Shown here: positions 43,516 to 52,827 of the stretch, piece after piece
Position numbering within the stretch: position 1 is the first letter of the stretch
How the letters are laid out: each line of letters opens with the position of its first letter
Origin: Pseudomonas sp. CROZ-RG-20F-R04-15
GTDB lineage: Bacteria; Pseudomonadota; Gammaproteobacteria; Pseudomonadales; Pseudomonadaceae
Direction: 5' to 3'
Length of the DNA stretch: 64,000 nucleotides
Assembly (NCBI RefSeq): GCF_022662375.1
Contig: NZ_JAKNQL010000016.1
Span: 1 to 64,000, forward strand
Notes under the pieces: model-generated
What the model saw: the letters and a program-made list of their open reading frames with translations, nothing else
What the model was told of the DNA's origin: nothing
Databases searched by the model: none
Position numbers and translations under genes: made by a program

Positions 43516-44283
43516 ATGTCAGCACCTAATTCGAGTCAATGCATGATGCTCTCAGGGAACTTAGCGACTAGAAGCCCGCGCCCGAAAAACGACGAACCTG
43601 GTGTTCTTACTCTGGGTCGTACCCGTGGCGTGGCTGAACATTTCAAAGCGCTAGTCGCCCAGCATTTACGCACTGATATGGCGCTCGAAGCCGATGCGTA
43701 CACTAGTTCATATCAGTTGAATGAACAGTCTGGTTCGTATCGCGCCATCTTTCTGGTGATCGACAGCCCGCAGGCTCTTGAAGACAATCTTGCGCTGGTC
43801 GAGAACCTGCGCAGCGACAACTTGAAGCCGATCATTTGCGCGGTCATCACCGGTCGCGGCGCCTTCAACAAGATCAAATATTATCTGGCTGGCGCGGATG
43901 TTTGTATCAAGCTCAATACCCTTTCCGACGATGGCGCGGAGTTGCTGGGGGAGTTCTTCAACAGTGAAGAATGGCAGCGCGATATCAACCTGACGCTTGA
44001 TCCGACGCGCATCTGCCTGATGGATGCCAGCAAGAAACTCGACATCTCGTTTGCCGAAATGAAGATCCTCGAAGCCTTCGCGCAAACCAGCAATCACATT
44101 CTGAGCCATGATGAAATCGCCAGCATCATGGGCCTCAACAGCAATTTCTACGACCCTCGAGCACTGGAAAAATCAATCAGTCGCTTGCGTGGAAAAATCA
44201 AGGACATGTATGGTACAAACGCGATTCAGAGTATTCGCGGCTATGGCTATCGCCTGCTGCGGGGTCTGATATCGACTGCCTGA
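43516..44283 (+). CDS. Winged-helix regulator with degenerate receiver-like domain
   Basis: This protein of about 255 residues has an OmpR-type winged helix at the C-terminus (KKLDISFAEMKILEAFAQTS, ALEKSISRLRGKIKDMYGTN, IQSIRGYGYRLLRG). The N-terminal half looks like a receiver fold (RAIFLVIDSPQ, KPIICAVITGRGAF, YYLAGADVCIKL) but without a normal acidic pocket, so it is probably not phosphorylated. The start is uncertain (TTG 43477, ATG 43516, ATG 43543); none has a good ribosome site. It may control the exopolysaccharide genes; a similar regulator follows. Confidence 0.8.
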   Translation: MSAPNSSQCMMLSGNLATRSPRPKNDEPGVLTLGRTRGVAEHFKALVAQHLRTDMALEADAYTSSYQLNEQSGSYRAIFLVIDSPQALEDNLALVENLRSDNLKPIICAVITGRGAFNKIKYYLAGADVCIKLNTLSDDGAELLGEFFNSEEWQRDINLTLDPTRICLMDASKKLDISFAEMKILEAFAQTSNHILSHDEIASIMGLNSNFYDPRALEKSISRLRGKIKDMYGTNAIQSIRGYGYRLLRGLISTA

Positions 44284-44562
44284 CTCTCGGGCAGCCATCC
44301 CATTTGCATACGTACGAAGGATCGTCTGATGCAACCATATAGCTCCCGTTCTGCTTCACGCCTGTTTGAAATCAAGCAATTGAATGAGCGCGACAACACG
44401 ACCCATAACAATAAAACTCCATAACATAGCAGCAGTTCGAGTGGAATTTATCGAGGGCCATTCTTGGACCCAGACCCTGCCTATCGATTACTTCCGAGGA
44501 AGTCATTGCTCGCCTGCCGATTTTTCTTTTAGCCAATTTTGGTATGTATTTAGGAGAGAGAC
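44284..44562. other. Intergenic between the two regulators
   Basis: A 279-base gap. A 74-codon frame overlaps the next gene's start and lacks a ribosome site, so it is not called. The promoter for the second regulator probably lies here. Confidence 0.4.
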
Positions 44563-45195
44563 ATGGAAACTAGTACAACCCTCCCAAGGAAATATTTTGT
44601 TGTCGTGACTCACAGTACAACGTCGCAACGAGAACTGGAGAGCATGCTGTCCAGTGAACGTTTCAATTCGTTTGAAGGGGTTGATTCACCCTCTTCCGCT
44701 CCAATGGTGATGGAGTTCACATATCCAGGCATCAGTCGCAAAAATGTCGCGCGCAGTATTGAACACGATACTCAGCGAATATTGGCCACGCTCGAATCCG
44801 AATGGCGGGCAGCGCAATCGGCCAATCCTTTCCAGAATGTCCCGGCCATTACCGGGGAAACCCGCAACATGCCGCCTGCCGTTGAAGGTGATATGCCTGG
44901 CAATGAAACCTGGCATCTTGATCCGGACCAGGGTGCATTGGTCAAAGAAGGTGTCGAGATCAGTCTCACGGGCCTGGAAACAGCACTGGTCAAGAAAATG
45001 CTCAGCCATGAAGAGCGTGTTGTCAGTCGTGACGAGCTGATTCTCAGCATCGGTCGCGAGCCGGAACAATATCGCGGCCTGGAAATGTGCTTGAGTCGTT
45101 TGCAAGACAAATTCAAAAGCGCCAGTCAGGGTGAGCGACTGTTTCGTGCCGTCAGAAACCGCGGTTATTGCCTGATTCAGGAAATCGTCGCGTAA
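44563..45195 (+). CDS. Second OmpR-type winged-helix regulator
   Basis: This 210-residue protein has an excellent ribosome site (AGGAGAGAGAC before the ATG). Its C-terminus is winged-helix (VEISLTGLETALVKKMLSHE, VVSRDELILSIGREPEQYRG, LFRAVRNRGYCLIQEI). The N-terminal 110 residues show no receiver or kinase motif. It is a paralogue in layout of the gene before it. Both sit directly upstream of the initiating glycosyltransferase gene on the same strand. Likely regulators of the polysaccharide cluster, by position only. Confidence 0.8.
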   Translation: METSTTLPRKYFVVVTHSTTSQRELESMLSSERFNSFEGVDSPSSAPMVMEFTYPGISRKNVARSIEHDTQRILATLESEWRAAQSANPFQNVPAITGETRNMPPAVEGDMPGNETWHLDPDQGALVKEGVEISLTGLETALVKKMLSHEERVVSRDELILSIGREPEQYRGLEMCLSRLQDKFKSASQGERLFRAVRNRGYCLIQEIVA

Positions 45196-45587
45196 CCCCG
45201 ATCGATATCCACGAACAGAACAAACAGACCAAAGTGCGATTACAAAAACAACAAGAGCACTCTGTTTGGCTTCATCTTCCTCCCTGAATTAAAAATTCCC
45301 TGCCTCCACCCCTCCAACAGTAACAAATACAACATCATTTATTCACCCCCTCCTCTGCGACCTTTTCTAACACTGTTCTATTTAATTATTAAAAAGTTGG
45401 CACTGTGCCATCTTGTTAGAACTCGTCAGACACCATTCCAGCCAATAACTTAGTCTATTGACTGACGACAGTTCGGCATATCGATGTTGTTACCTCAGGA
45501 CACTCGTTACAACAAAAACAATAAGTCTGCATAACAACTCGGATTTCAACTGTTGAAACCTGAATGGACGTCTTTTGGGGATACCGT
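45196..45587. other. Promoter region of the exopolysaccharide initiation gene
   Basis: This 392-base AT-rich region contains the inverted repeat TGGCAC-T-GTGCCA (45398-45410), a candidate operator. No gene is supported. No sigma-54 box with correct spacing was found around it. Confidence 0.5.
45398..45410. promoter_or_regulatory. Candidate operator TGGCAC-T-GTGCCA
   Basis: A perfect 6-base inverted repeat around a single T, about 178 bases upstream of the glycosyl-1-phosphate transferase gene. The cognate factor is unknown. Confidence 0.35.
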
Positions 45588-46982
45588 ATGGATCTTTCTC
45601 TAAGTATCAATCGAAGCACAGGCCTCAAGGGACTGACCTTTTGGGGCCAATGGGCGCTGGCACAAGGCTTTGTCGTGACGCTGTTGTTCATACTCGCCGA
45701 GCAGCACACCGGGACGGTCGCGTTTTACTACCGGATGTGTGCAACGCTGGCGGTACTGGCGTCGGTGCCGGCTTATACGTTTAGCGGTGTTTATCGCAAG
45801 CGTGACAACTACCTGACCGGCCTCGGTCGACTGTTCATGGGTTGGTCGATGACCATGGCGGCGCTAGCGTGCATCGCCTTTGTCTGCCAAGCCGATGAGC
45901 TGTTTTCGCGCCAGGTGATTCTGAGCTGGGCGGTGTATGGCTTCCTCGGTCAGGCATTTCTTTACGCGCCGCTGCACGCGTTTTCCAAGTACTACCAGCG
46001 TTCGCGTAAAAGCGAACACAAGACGCTGATCGTCGGCACTGGCGAACTGGCGTTGGGTCTGGCGAAGAAGCTCAGCCAACTGGAAAACCTGCCGTTGGTA
46101 GGTTTGGTCAGCAATGGTGATGTGTCTGCGCTGGGCTCGGATGCACCGCGCGTTGTGGGCGATCAGGAACAATTGCTGGAGCTGATCGAAGCGCATGACA
46201 TCCGCCGCTTGTACATCACCCTGCCGCTGTGTGAAGCCGCAAAGATCGAGGCGATTTATAGCGACTTGCTCGGTGCCAACGTCGATGTGGTGTGGGTGCC
46301 GGACCTGAACAGTCTGACGCTGCTCAATCACTCGGTGAAGGTCGTGGACGGTCTGCCGGCGATCTACTTGAACGAGAGCCCGCTGACCAGTCGACCGACC
46401 GCTGCTTTGAGCAAGAGTCTGGTCGAGAAAACCGTGGCGTTTCTGGCGATCATCGCGCTGAGTCCGATCCTGCTGATCATTGCCTTGGCGGTGAAGATCA
46501 ACTCGCCTGGTCCGGTGTTTTTCAAGCAGGATCGCCATGGCTGGAACGGCAAGGTGATCAAGGTCTGGAAGTTCCGTTCGATGCGTGTTCACGATGACCG
46601 TGACGTGAAGCAGGCCAGCCGTAATGACTCGCGCATTACCGCAGTCGGCCGCTTTATTCGCCGCACTTCGCTGGACGAGTTGCCGCAACTGTTCAACGTG
46701 TTGCAAGGGCACATGGCCCTGGTCGGCCCACGCCCGCACGCCGTCGCGCACAACAACTACTACTCGGGGAAAATCCTCGCGTACATGGCGCGCCACCGGA
46801 TTAAACCGGGGATCACCGGGCTGGCCCAGATCAGCGGCTGCCGCGGTGAGACAGACACCATCGACAAGATGCAGAAGCGTGTCGAGATTGACCTGCAATA
46901 CATCAACAGCTGGTCGTTGTGGCTGGATCTGAAAATCCTGGTGAAGACGCCGTTTACATTGCTGTCGAAGGATATTTACTGA
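45588..46982 (+). CDS. Undecaprenyl-phosphate glucose phosphotransferase (WcaJ type)
   Basis: This protein of about 464 residues attaches the first sugar phosphate (usually glucose or galactose) to undecaprenyl phosphate, starting polysaccharide repeat-unit assembly on the inner membrane. Four N-terminal helices, a CoA-binding-like middle domain (HKTLIVGTGELALGLAKKLS), a fifth helix (FLAIIALSPILLIIALAVKI) and the catalytic Bac_transf domain (SPGPVFFKQDRHGWNG, VWKFRSMRVH, LDELPQLFNVLQGHMALVGP) are present. ATG 45588 with GGGGA upstream is preferred to ATG 45564. A terminator follows. Confidence 0.94.
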   Translation: MDLSLSINRSTGLKGLTFWGQWALAQGFVVTLLFILAEQHTGTVAFYYRMCATLAVLASVPAYTFSGVYRKRDNYLTGLGRLFMGWSMTMAALACIAFVCQADELFSRQVILSWAVYGFLGQAFLYAPLHAFSKYYQRSRKSEHKTLIVGTGELALGLAKKLSQLENLPLVGLVSNGDVSALGSDAPRVVGDQEQLLELIEAHDIRRLYITLPLCEAAKIEAIYSDLLGANVDVVWVPDLNSLTLLNHSVKVVDGLPAIYLNESPLTSRPTAALSKSLVEKTVAFLAIIALSPILLIIALAVKINSPGPVFFKQDRHGWNGKVIKVWKFRSMRVHDDRDVKQASRNDSRITAVGRFIRRTSLDELPQLFNVLQGHMALVGPRPHAVAHNNYYSGKILAYMARHRIKPGITGLAQISGCRGETDTIDKMQKRVEIDLQYINSWSLWLDLKILVKTPFTLLSKDIY

Positions 46983-47002
46983 GGTTCGAAGCTGGATACC
47001 GC

Positions 47003-47026
47003 AAGGGGACGAAAGTCCCCTTTTTT
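47003..47026 (+). terminator. Intrinsic terminator
   Basis: AAGGGGAC-GAAA-GTCCCCTT is followed by a T run, 20 bases after the stop of the WcaJ-type gene. The GNRA-like GAAA loop strengthens the call. Confidence 0.92.
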
Positions 47027-47075
47027 GTGCGTGGGATTTGGGTGTGGCGCTGGATTGCGGGTGAGTGCAAAAACT

Positions 47076-48084
47076 GTGGGTCAGGCAACATTGATGCTGG
47101 ATGTGCTGACGTCTTCGCGAGCAGGCTCGCTCCCACAGGGATCTGGGATGACATCGGGATTTTGGGTGTGACAAATAGCCAATGTGGGAGCGAGCTTGCT
47201 CGCGAAAGCGGTGGGTCAGGCAACATTGTTGTTGGATGTGCTGACGCCTTCGCGAGCAGGCTCGCTCCCACAGGGATCTGGGATGACATCGGGATTTTGG
47301 GCGTGACAAATAGCCAATGTGGGAGCGAGCCTGCTCGCGAAAGCGGTGGGTCAGGCACCATTGATGCTGGATGTGCTGACGTCTTCGCGAGCAAGCTCGC
47401 TCCCACAGAGATCTGGGATGGCATCGGGATTTTGGGCGTGACAGATAACCAATGTGGGAGTGAGCTTGCTCGCGAAAGCGGTGGGTCAGGCACCATTGAT
47501 GCTGGATGTGCTGACGTCTTCGCGAGCAAGCTCGCTCCCACAGGGATTCGGGATGGCATCGGGATTTTGGGTGTGACAAATAGCCAATGTGGGAGCGAGC
47601 TTGCTCGCGAAAGCGGTGGGTCAGGCAACATTGATGCTGGCTGATCTGACGCCTTCGCGAGCAGGCTCGCTCCCACAGGGATCTGGGATGGCATCGGGAC
47701 TTTTGGTGAGACAGATAACCAATGTGGGAGCGAGCTTGCTCTCGAAAGCGGTGGGTCAGGCAACATTGATGCTGGATGTGCTGACGCCTTCGCGAGCAAG
47801 CTCGCTCCCACAGGGATTTGGGATGGCATCGGGATTTTTGGCGTGACAGGTATCCATTGTAGGAGTGAGCCTGCTCGCGAAAGCGGTGGGTCAGGCAACA
47901 TTGATGCTGGATGTGCTGACGTCTTCGCGAGCAAGCTCGCTCCCACAGGGATCTGGGATGACATCGGGATTTTGGGCGTGACAAATAGCCAATGTGGGAG
48001 CGAGCTTGCTCGCGAAAGCGGTGGGTCAGGCAGCGATGATGCTGGCTGATCCGGCGCCTTCGCGAGCAGGCTCGCTCCCACAGG
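47076..48084. repeat. Tandem REP/BIME array, exact 135-bp period
   Basis: Seven forward REP cores start at 47183, 47318, 47453, 47588, 47723, 47858 and 47993: every spacing is exactly 135 bases. Eight inverted cores alternate with them. Units share spacer text such as CATCGGGATTTTGGG and GGTCAGGCAACATTGATGCT, with scattered substitutions but no length change. Because 135 is divisible by three, long open frames run through on both strands, but they carry no ribosome site or family and are treated as non-coding. Confidence 0.95.
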
Positions 48085-48111
48085 TTTATGCGGTGCTTCG
48101 GAGATCCGCGC

Positions 48112-50190
48112 TTACTCAGTAATCTTCTCAAAATTCCGATAGAACATATCCCCTTCGCGGCTATCGGTCATCGAGTGCAACTGGTAGCTGCGATTGAGTC
48201 GCGCGCCACCGTCTCGGGTCAGCGGGGCCCAGACCAGGTTGGCGCGGCGCATGGTCGACATGCTCATCATTTCGTCGAACGGGATCGACAGGTAGATGCC
48301 TTTGTCGAAACTACCTTCGCCATACTCGGCACTGCCCGCCGTGGTGATCGTCGCCCACGCGCCAAAGCGCACACCATTGAAGAACTCGCGCGAGATGTCC
48401 AGCGTACCGCCCCAATCGCCGGCCAGATAACGCCCGACGCTCACCGCCGCCAGCGTATCGAAAGGCAAATCGGTATACGCCGTGACATGCCCGGTCACCA
48501 CCGAGTAATCACGCAGCGCAAAGCCTTGATCGAAATCGCGCTGCCGCACCCAGTTCAGATCCGCGCCCACCGACCAGCGCTCACCGGTCGGGCGGAACAA
48601 CACTTCACCGCCAACACCGGCAAACATCGACTCCAGATAACCGCCATAGACCATGCCATACCAGTCTTTATCCAATTGCTCGGCATGACTCACCTGGAAC
48701 AACGGCATGGTCGTGTTAGAGGTGGTCAGGTACTGACGCAAATCCGTGCGCACACGCGGCAGACCGCTCGGCGCGTCGTAGGTGAATTTGTCGAAGTTGT
48801 TGGCCAGGTTGGCACTGAGCAAACCGCTCCACCAGGTGTTGCGATTGAAGCGGTATTCGGCGTCGGCATCGGCGCTCAATTGATAGAGCAAGCCATCCGG
48901 GCCACCAACGTTCTGCTTGAAGCCCAACCCCACGCCATAGCTGAAATGCTGCGGCGCTTCGGTGTAGAGGGTCTTCTCGTTGTGCGGCATCGCCGGATTG
49001 ATCTCAGTGGTGCGGTGCAGCGACTGCAGCGGCTCTTCGTTGTTGATCACTTCGCGGAAGGTCTGACGCGGCACGCTGGTTTCTTCCAGCGGCAGGTCAT
49101 AGCGCTTGTTGACCACGGTGAACCAGTCGATGTCGTCGTTGACACTGTTGTCGAGAATCCGGCTCGCCCGCCCCACAGCCTTGGACGAATGGAAGTAGCG
49201 CTGCTGCTCGCCATACACGATCAGCTCGGAATCACGCTGGGTGATACGCTCGACTTTGTAGCCGGCATTCTGCTGCAAGCGTTGCGAGACGTTGGCCCAG
49301 TTGACCTGATCCATCGCCGTGGTCGGAGCCTTCGCCGGCAGCGGTTCCGGGGTCGGATCGTAGGTCTTGGCCGGAGCCTTGCGGCTGACGAAATTGGTAT
49401 GGAAAGTCACGCCGAACATCGCCGTATTACCGCGCTCCCACGCCGCGCTGACATCGACCGAATCGGTGACTTTGAACACCGCGCCAAGGTTGATCGGCGA
49501 GTCCTGCTTGATCTCGTTGTCCTTCGGCTCGTGCTTGTAGTCGTTGCCTTCGAATTCGAGTTTCAGGCTGAGGCGATCCCACGGCGTCTGATAGCTCACG
49601 CCACCGAAGAACGACGGCCGGCCACGAAAGTACGAACCCGAGTTGACGTCACCGGTGCCTTCAAGAGCCGGACGGGTATCGAAGCGATCGCTGACGTAGC
49701 CCAACGGGTTGTCGATATCGCCGCGATTACCGAGATAACCCCAAGCAATACCGGCGCTGAAATCGAAGTTGTCGTAACGCTTGTTGGCGACGAAAAATTC
49801 ACTGGAGAACAAACCGGTACCACCGATATCTCGGAAGCCCAGCGCCACGTCGGGCAGCCAGTGACTTTCCTGCCACAGCCGGACTTTGACGTCGACCGCC
49901 TTGTCCTTATAGCTTTGGCTGCCGCTGAGGGCCTCCGAGCCGTACGGCCGGTTGGTGATCGCGGTGTAGCGAAACGAGCCTTCGAGCCAGTCCAGCGGCT
50001 GCAACGACACGCTGTAGCGGCTGTACGGATCGGTGCGGTTGGCGTTGACGCTCAACTCGCCGGCCGGGTCCATGCGCGCGGTCGGCGTCTGCAACAGACC
50101 GGTGCCACCGAAGTCATTCTGGGTAATGCGCGGCTCGGCATGGGCCAGACCGCAGGGCAATAACAATACAGCTGCAAAACGTAACTTCAA
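48112..50190 (-). CDS. yjbH: YjbH-family outer-membrane exopolysaccharide protein
   Basis: This 692-residue protein has a signal peptide (MKLRFAAVLLLPCGLAHA) and two YjbH/GfcD-type beta-barrel regions: ITQNDFGGTGLLQTPTARMD, LGFRDIGGTGLFSSEFFVAN and, near the end, SIPFDEMMSM. It is thought to form an outer-membrane route or modifier for exopolysaccharide. It is last in the wza-yjbF-yjbG-yjbH series, with a four-base overlap with the gene before. Length is usual for the family. Confidence 0.93.
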   Translation of the reverse strand: MKLRFAAVLLLPCGLAHAEPRITQNDFGGTGLLQTPTARMDPAGELSVNANRTDPYSRYSVSLQPLDWLEGSFRYTAITNRPYGSEALSGSQSYKDKAVDVKVRLWQESHWLPDVALGFRDIGGTGLFSSEFFVANKRYDNFDFSAGIAWGYLGNRGDIDNPLGYVSDRFDTRPALEGTGDVNSGSYFRGRPSFFGGVSYQTPWDRLSLKLEFEGNDYKHEPKDNEIKQDSPINLGAVFKVTDSVDVSAAWERGNTAMFGVTFHTNFVSRKAPAKTYDPTPEPLPAKAPTTAMDQVNWANVSQRLQQNAGYKVERITQRDSELIVYGEQQRYFHSSKAVGRASRILDNSVNDDIDWFTVVNKRYDLPLEETSVPRQTFREVINNEEPLQSLHRTTEINPAMPHNEKTLYTEAPQHFSYGVGLGFKQNVGGPDGLLYQLSADADAEYRFNRNTWWSGLLSANLANNFDKFTYDAPSGLPRVRTDLRQYLTTSNTTMPLFQVSHAEQLDKDWYGMVYGGYLESMFAGVGGEVLFRPTGERWSVGADLNWVRQRDFDQGFALRDYSVVTGHVTAYTDLPFDTLAAVSVGRYLAGDWGGTLDISREFFNGVRFGAWATITTAGSAEYGEGSFDKGIYLSIPFDEMMSMSTMRRANLVWAPLTRDGGARLNRSYQLHSMTDSREGDMFYRNFEKITE

Positions 50191-50948
50191 CGAACCACCT
50201 CGGCCAGCTGCGTGGCAATGAATTCGGCCAACTGCTGATTCAGTTCAGGAAGAGGCGGATCAAGATCATCATTTTTCAACGGCACCAGAATCTTGCTGCC
50301 GGCCACGGGAAAGTGTCCGGACTCGCGATTCCAATGGGCGATGCCGACACGTTGCGCAGCGCCGTTGGGCTGGATCAGCCACAGGTAATCGGCTTCGGCA
50401 TCGGCCAGAATCGAACAGCCTTGCAGGTATTCACGGGCCTCCTGCAACGGCTGATACGGCAAGTGGCACGGTTCGGCCACGGCGCCCAGCACTTGCACTT
50501 CGTCGACGCGTTTCGGGTAGATCAGACGATCGCCGTCATCGAGGCGAATGTTGCGCGCGAAGCCGACTTCCAGCGCCACCGGATCAAGATCGGCAATCTG
50601 CCGCCCCGTTACCGGCATCTGCCGCACTTCTTCGGCAATGCGCTGCGCCAGCGCCGCCCGACTCGGCCGGTCGAACAGCATCGACATGCGTTGCAGCACG
50701 TCGAGATCGAACAGCACGCCGACCTTGAGCCGCGTCTGCTCCTCGATCAGCGACTGCCGCAGCAACCCGCCCGCCAGCCAATAGCCTTCGGCATTCGGCA
50801 CGGCTTCGCTGATCACATCGAGCAAGCGCCCGCCCGGTGGCAACTTGACCGGCCCGGGATTGGCGACATCACCCGACACGGTGACGGCCGCCTGACTCAC
50901 ACTCGCGACCAGTATCAAGCCCGCCGATAACATTTTCAGGCGCATCAC
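50187..50948 (-). CDS. yjbG: YjbG/GfcC-family capsule biosynthesis protein
   Basis: This 253-residue periplasmic protein has a signal (MLSAGLILVASVSQA) and GfcC domains with ubiquitin-like beta-grasp folds (VTVSGDVANPGPVKLPPGGR and VLGAVAEPCHLPYQP). The family helps export of group 4 capsule-like polysaccharides. It overlaps both neighbours by four bases, which shows tight co-translation. Confidence 0.9.
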   Translation of the reverse strand: MMRLKMLSAGLILVASVSQAAVTVSGDVANPGPVKLPPGGRLLDVISEAVPNAEGYWLAGGLLRQSLIEEQTRLKVGVLFDLDVLQRMSMLFDRPSRAALAQRIAEEVRQMPVTGRQIADLDPVALEVGFARNIRLDDGDRLIYPKRVDEVQVLGAVAEPCHLPYQPLQEAREYLQGCSILADAEADYLWLIQPNGAAQRVGIAHWNRESGHFPVAGSKILVPLKNDDLDPPLPELNQQLAEFIATQLAEVVR

Positions 50949-51610
50949 GGCAGGTGCCTGCGATCTGGGGTCAGTTGCACAACCTTGACGCGCAACTGCG
51001 ACGTCAGTTGCTGCTCGCTCTGCAAGATGAAACCGTCACGCGGGTCGACCCAGTAACGATTGGTCGCGCTCAGACCGATGGCCGGGGCGTCAATGTGTTC
51101 ATCGACACGCAGCACCGTGTATTCCTTGTCGAGAATCTTCAGGGTCTGTTCGGATCGGCGCGAGAAGCGGCTGTTGACGATCACCCCGACTTCCTGACCC
51201 TTGTAGAGGTCGATCCAGCGCCGCGTGGTGAAACCGTCCGCGACGTGATGCAGGCCTTGCTTGAAGGGCGAGTCATCGGCCAGCCGCGTGCCATCGAGAT
51301 CGCCCTCCAGGCCCAGGCCAATGCTGCGCACGGCGAGGCCATTGCGCAGCAGCAACACTTGTTTACCGGAGGCGACCCAGAACTGCAGGTCTTCACGCTC
51401 GCGCACCAGCGCCAGCACCCCGGAGCCGGACGGCGTGGTCAGTTTCATTTGCGGATAGTTGACCCCGGCCACTTCGGCCGCCGACACGTCGACTTCATCC
51501 GGACCGACGACTGCCGCTTTAAGGTTGTTCAACGAAGCGCTCATCAGCGGGTTACAGCCGCACAACAACGCGGCCGCCATCAAGCAGACGCCAACTTTCA
51601 AAATGTTCAA
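50945..51610 (-). CDS. yjbF: YjbF/GfcB-family lipoprotein
   Basis: This 221-residue outer-membrane lipoprotein has a lipobox ALLCGC. The YjbF domain is recognisable (VNYPQMKLTTPSGSGVLALV, RNGLAVRSIGLGLEGD, GLSATNRYWVDPRDGFI). It belongs to the export operon, 11 bases after wza's stop and overlapping the yjbG-like gene. Confidence 0.92.
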   Translation of the reverse strand: MNILKVGVCLMAAALLCGCNPLMSASLNNLKAAVVGPDEVDVSAAEVAGVNYPQMKLTTPSGSGVLALVREREDLQFWVASGKQVLLLRNGLAVRSIGLGLEGDLDGTRLADDSPFKQGLHHVADGFTTRRWIDLYKGQEVGVIVNSRFSRRSEQTLKILDKEYTVLRVDEHIDAPAIGLSATNRYWVDPRDGFILQSEQQLTSQLRVKVVQLTPDRRHLP

Positions 51611-51621
51611 AGTCGGCGACC

Positions 51622-52737
51622 TTATTTGTTGTTGTTACTGAATTCGCTCCAGTTCTTCGCAGCGGAAGCGCCGGTGCCGACAATCGATGCCGACGGCACC
51701 AATTGACTGATCAGACGGTTCCAGCGAGTCACGTTGGCAGGGCCGACATACACCACGTCCTGCGGGCGCACTTCGAAGTGCGAAGCGAGCGCCATCGCGG
51801 TCGGCGATTCGGCTTCCAGCTGGTAGATCTTCGCCGGTTCGACATCGAGGTTTTCCACGCCGCGAATGACGTACACCGCGTTGCCGTTGGAGGTGGTCTG
51901 GCTCAAGCCGCCAACCGAGCCGAGCACATCGGTGAGGTTCATCGTCGCGGTCTTGAAGCTCAGCGCACGCGGCTGGTTGACCTCGCCCATCACGTAGATG
52001 CGCTTGTTGTCGTTGTATGGCAGGTACAGCTGATCGCCGCCCTTGAGGAAGACGTTCTGCAACTCGGAATCCTGCTGATTGAGCGAGTCGAGATTGAGCG
52101 GATAAGTGCGGCCGTTACGCGTCAGCAGCAGCCCGGACAAATCGGCGTTGTTGGTATCGATACCCGCCGAGCCGAGTGCTTCAACCACGCTCAGCGGATT
52201 GGTGGAAATCGCTTGCGGACCGGCCTTGGCCACCGCGCCGGTGACCACGACTTTCTGGCTGGCGAAACGCAACACCGCGACATCGACTTGTGGCTCGGCG
52301 ATGAATGCCGACAAGCGCTGCTCGATGTCCGAGCGCAGTTGCTGGATGGTCCGGCCGGTGGCCTGGACTTCCTTGATGAACGGGTAGTAGAGCGTGCCGT
52401 CGGAACGCACCAGTCGGCCGTTGGCATCGATCTGTTGTTGCGCGCCGGACGGGGCCGTCAGCTCAGGGTGATCCCATACCGTGATGTACAGAACATCGTT
52501 GTTGCCGATGCGGTATTCGGCCGGGGTCGCCAGCAGTTCCGCCGGCAGCGACTCACGCTTTTGTGTGGAGCGGTTCATGGCGATCAGTTTGGGCGTGATC
52601 GGAATCAGCTCGACCCGGCTGCTTTCGCTGGCACCCTGACGGGTGATGCTGCTGGTGCTGAGGTATTGACCGGGAGAAAACATGCAACCTTGCAAAGCGA
52701 GACTTGCCAACATTAAAAGATAAACACTACGAGTCAT
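51622..52737 (-). CDS. wza: Polysaccharide export lipoprotein, Wza family
   Basis: This 371-residue outer-membrane export channel has a lipobox SLALQGC, a Poly_export domain (RIGNNDVLYITVWDHPELTA) and SLBB domains (KVVVTGAVAKAGPQAISTN, RIYVMGEVNQPRALSFKTA). It forms the octameric pore that works with the Wzc-type kinase encoded at the end of the window. A terminator-like hairpin separates it from the small gene upstream. Confidence 0.93.
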   Translation of the reverse strand: MTRSVYLLMLASLALQGCMFSPGQYLSTSSITRQGASESSRVELIPITPKLIAMNRSTQKRESLPAELLATPAEYRIGNNDVLYITVWDHPELTAPSGAQQQIDANGRLVRSDGTLYYPFIKEVQATGRTIQQLRSDIEQRLSAFIAEPQVDVAVLRFASQKVVVTGAVAKAGPQAISTNPLSVVEALGSAGIDTNNADLSGLLLTRNGRTYPLNLDSLNQQDSELQNVFLKGGDQLYLPYNDNKRIYVMGEVNQPRALSFKTATMNLTDVLGSVGGLSQTTSNGNAVYVIRGVENLDVEPAKIYQLEAESPTAMALASHFEVRPQDVVYVGPANVTRWNRLISQLVPSASIVGTGASAAKNWSEFSNNNK

Positions 52738-52767
52738 AATGGCACTACGCTATTCAAGGGCGAATCC

Positions 52768-52800
52768 AAAAACAAAGTCACCCGACTTGCGTCGGGCGAC
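52768..52800 (-). terminator. Terminator or attenuator between the YjbE-like gene and wza
   Basis: On the minus strand GTCGCCCGAC-GCAA-GTCGGGTGAC is followed by TTTGTTTTT. It lies between the small secreted protein stop and the wza start, inside the apparent operon, so partial read-through would make far more of the small protein than of the export machine. Confidence 0.8.
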
Positions 52801-52827
52801 CCTGTACTGCACTAACAGAACTTCCTG

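Noticed and set aside
44384-44608. 74-codon plus-strand frame overlapping the second regulator
   Set aside because: No ribosome site, and it overlaps a gene with an excellent one.
46954-48081. Open frame of about 375 codons (and a 755-codon one in another frame) across the REP array
   Set aside because: Frames are open only because the repeat unit is 135 bases; the peptide is 45-residue repetition of REP translation, with no ribosome site and no family.
47076-48084. CRISPR array
   Set aside because: Units are long inverted REP pairs with similar spacers; there are no short direct repeats with unique spacers and no cas genes.
48088-50163. 691-codon plus-strand frame opposite yjbH
   Set aside because: Antisense shadow; the minus-strand YjbH protein has a signal peptide, known motifs and operon overlap.
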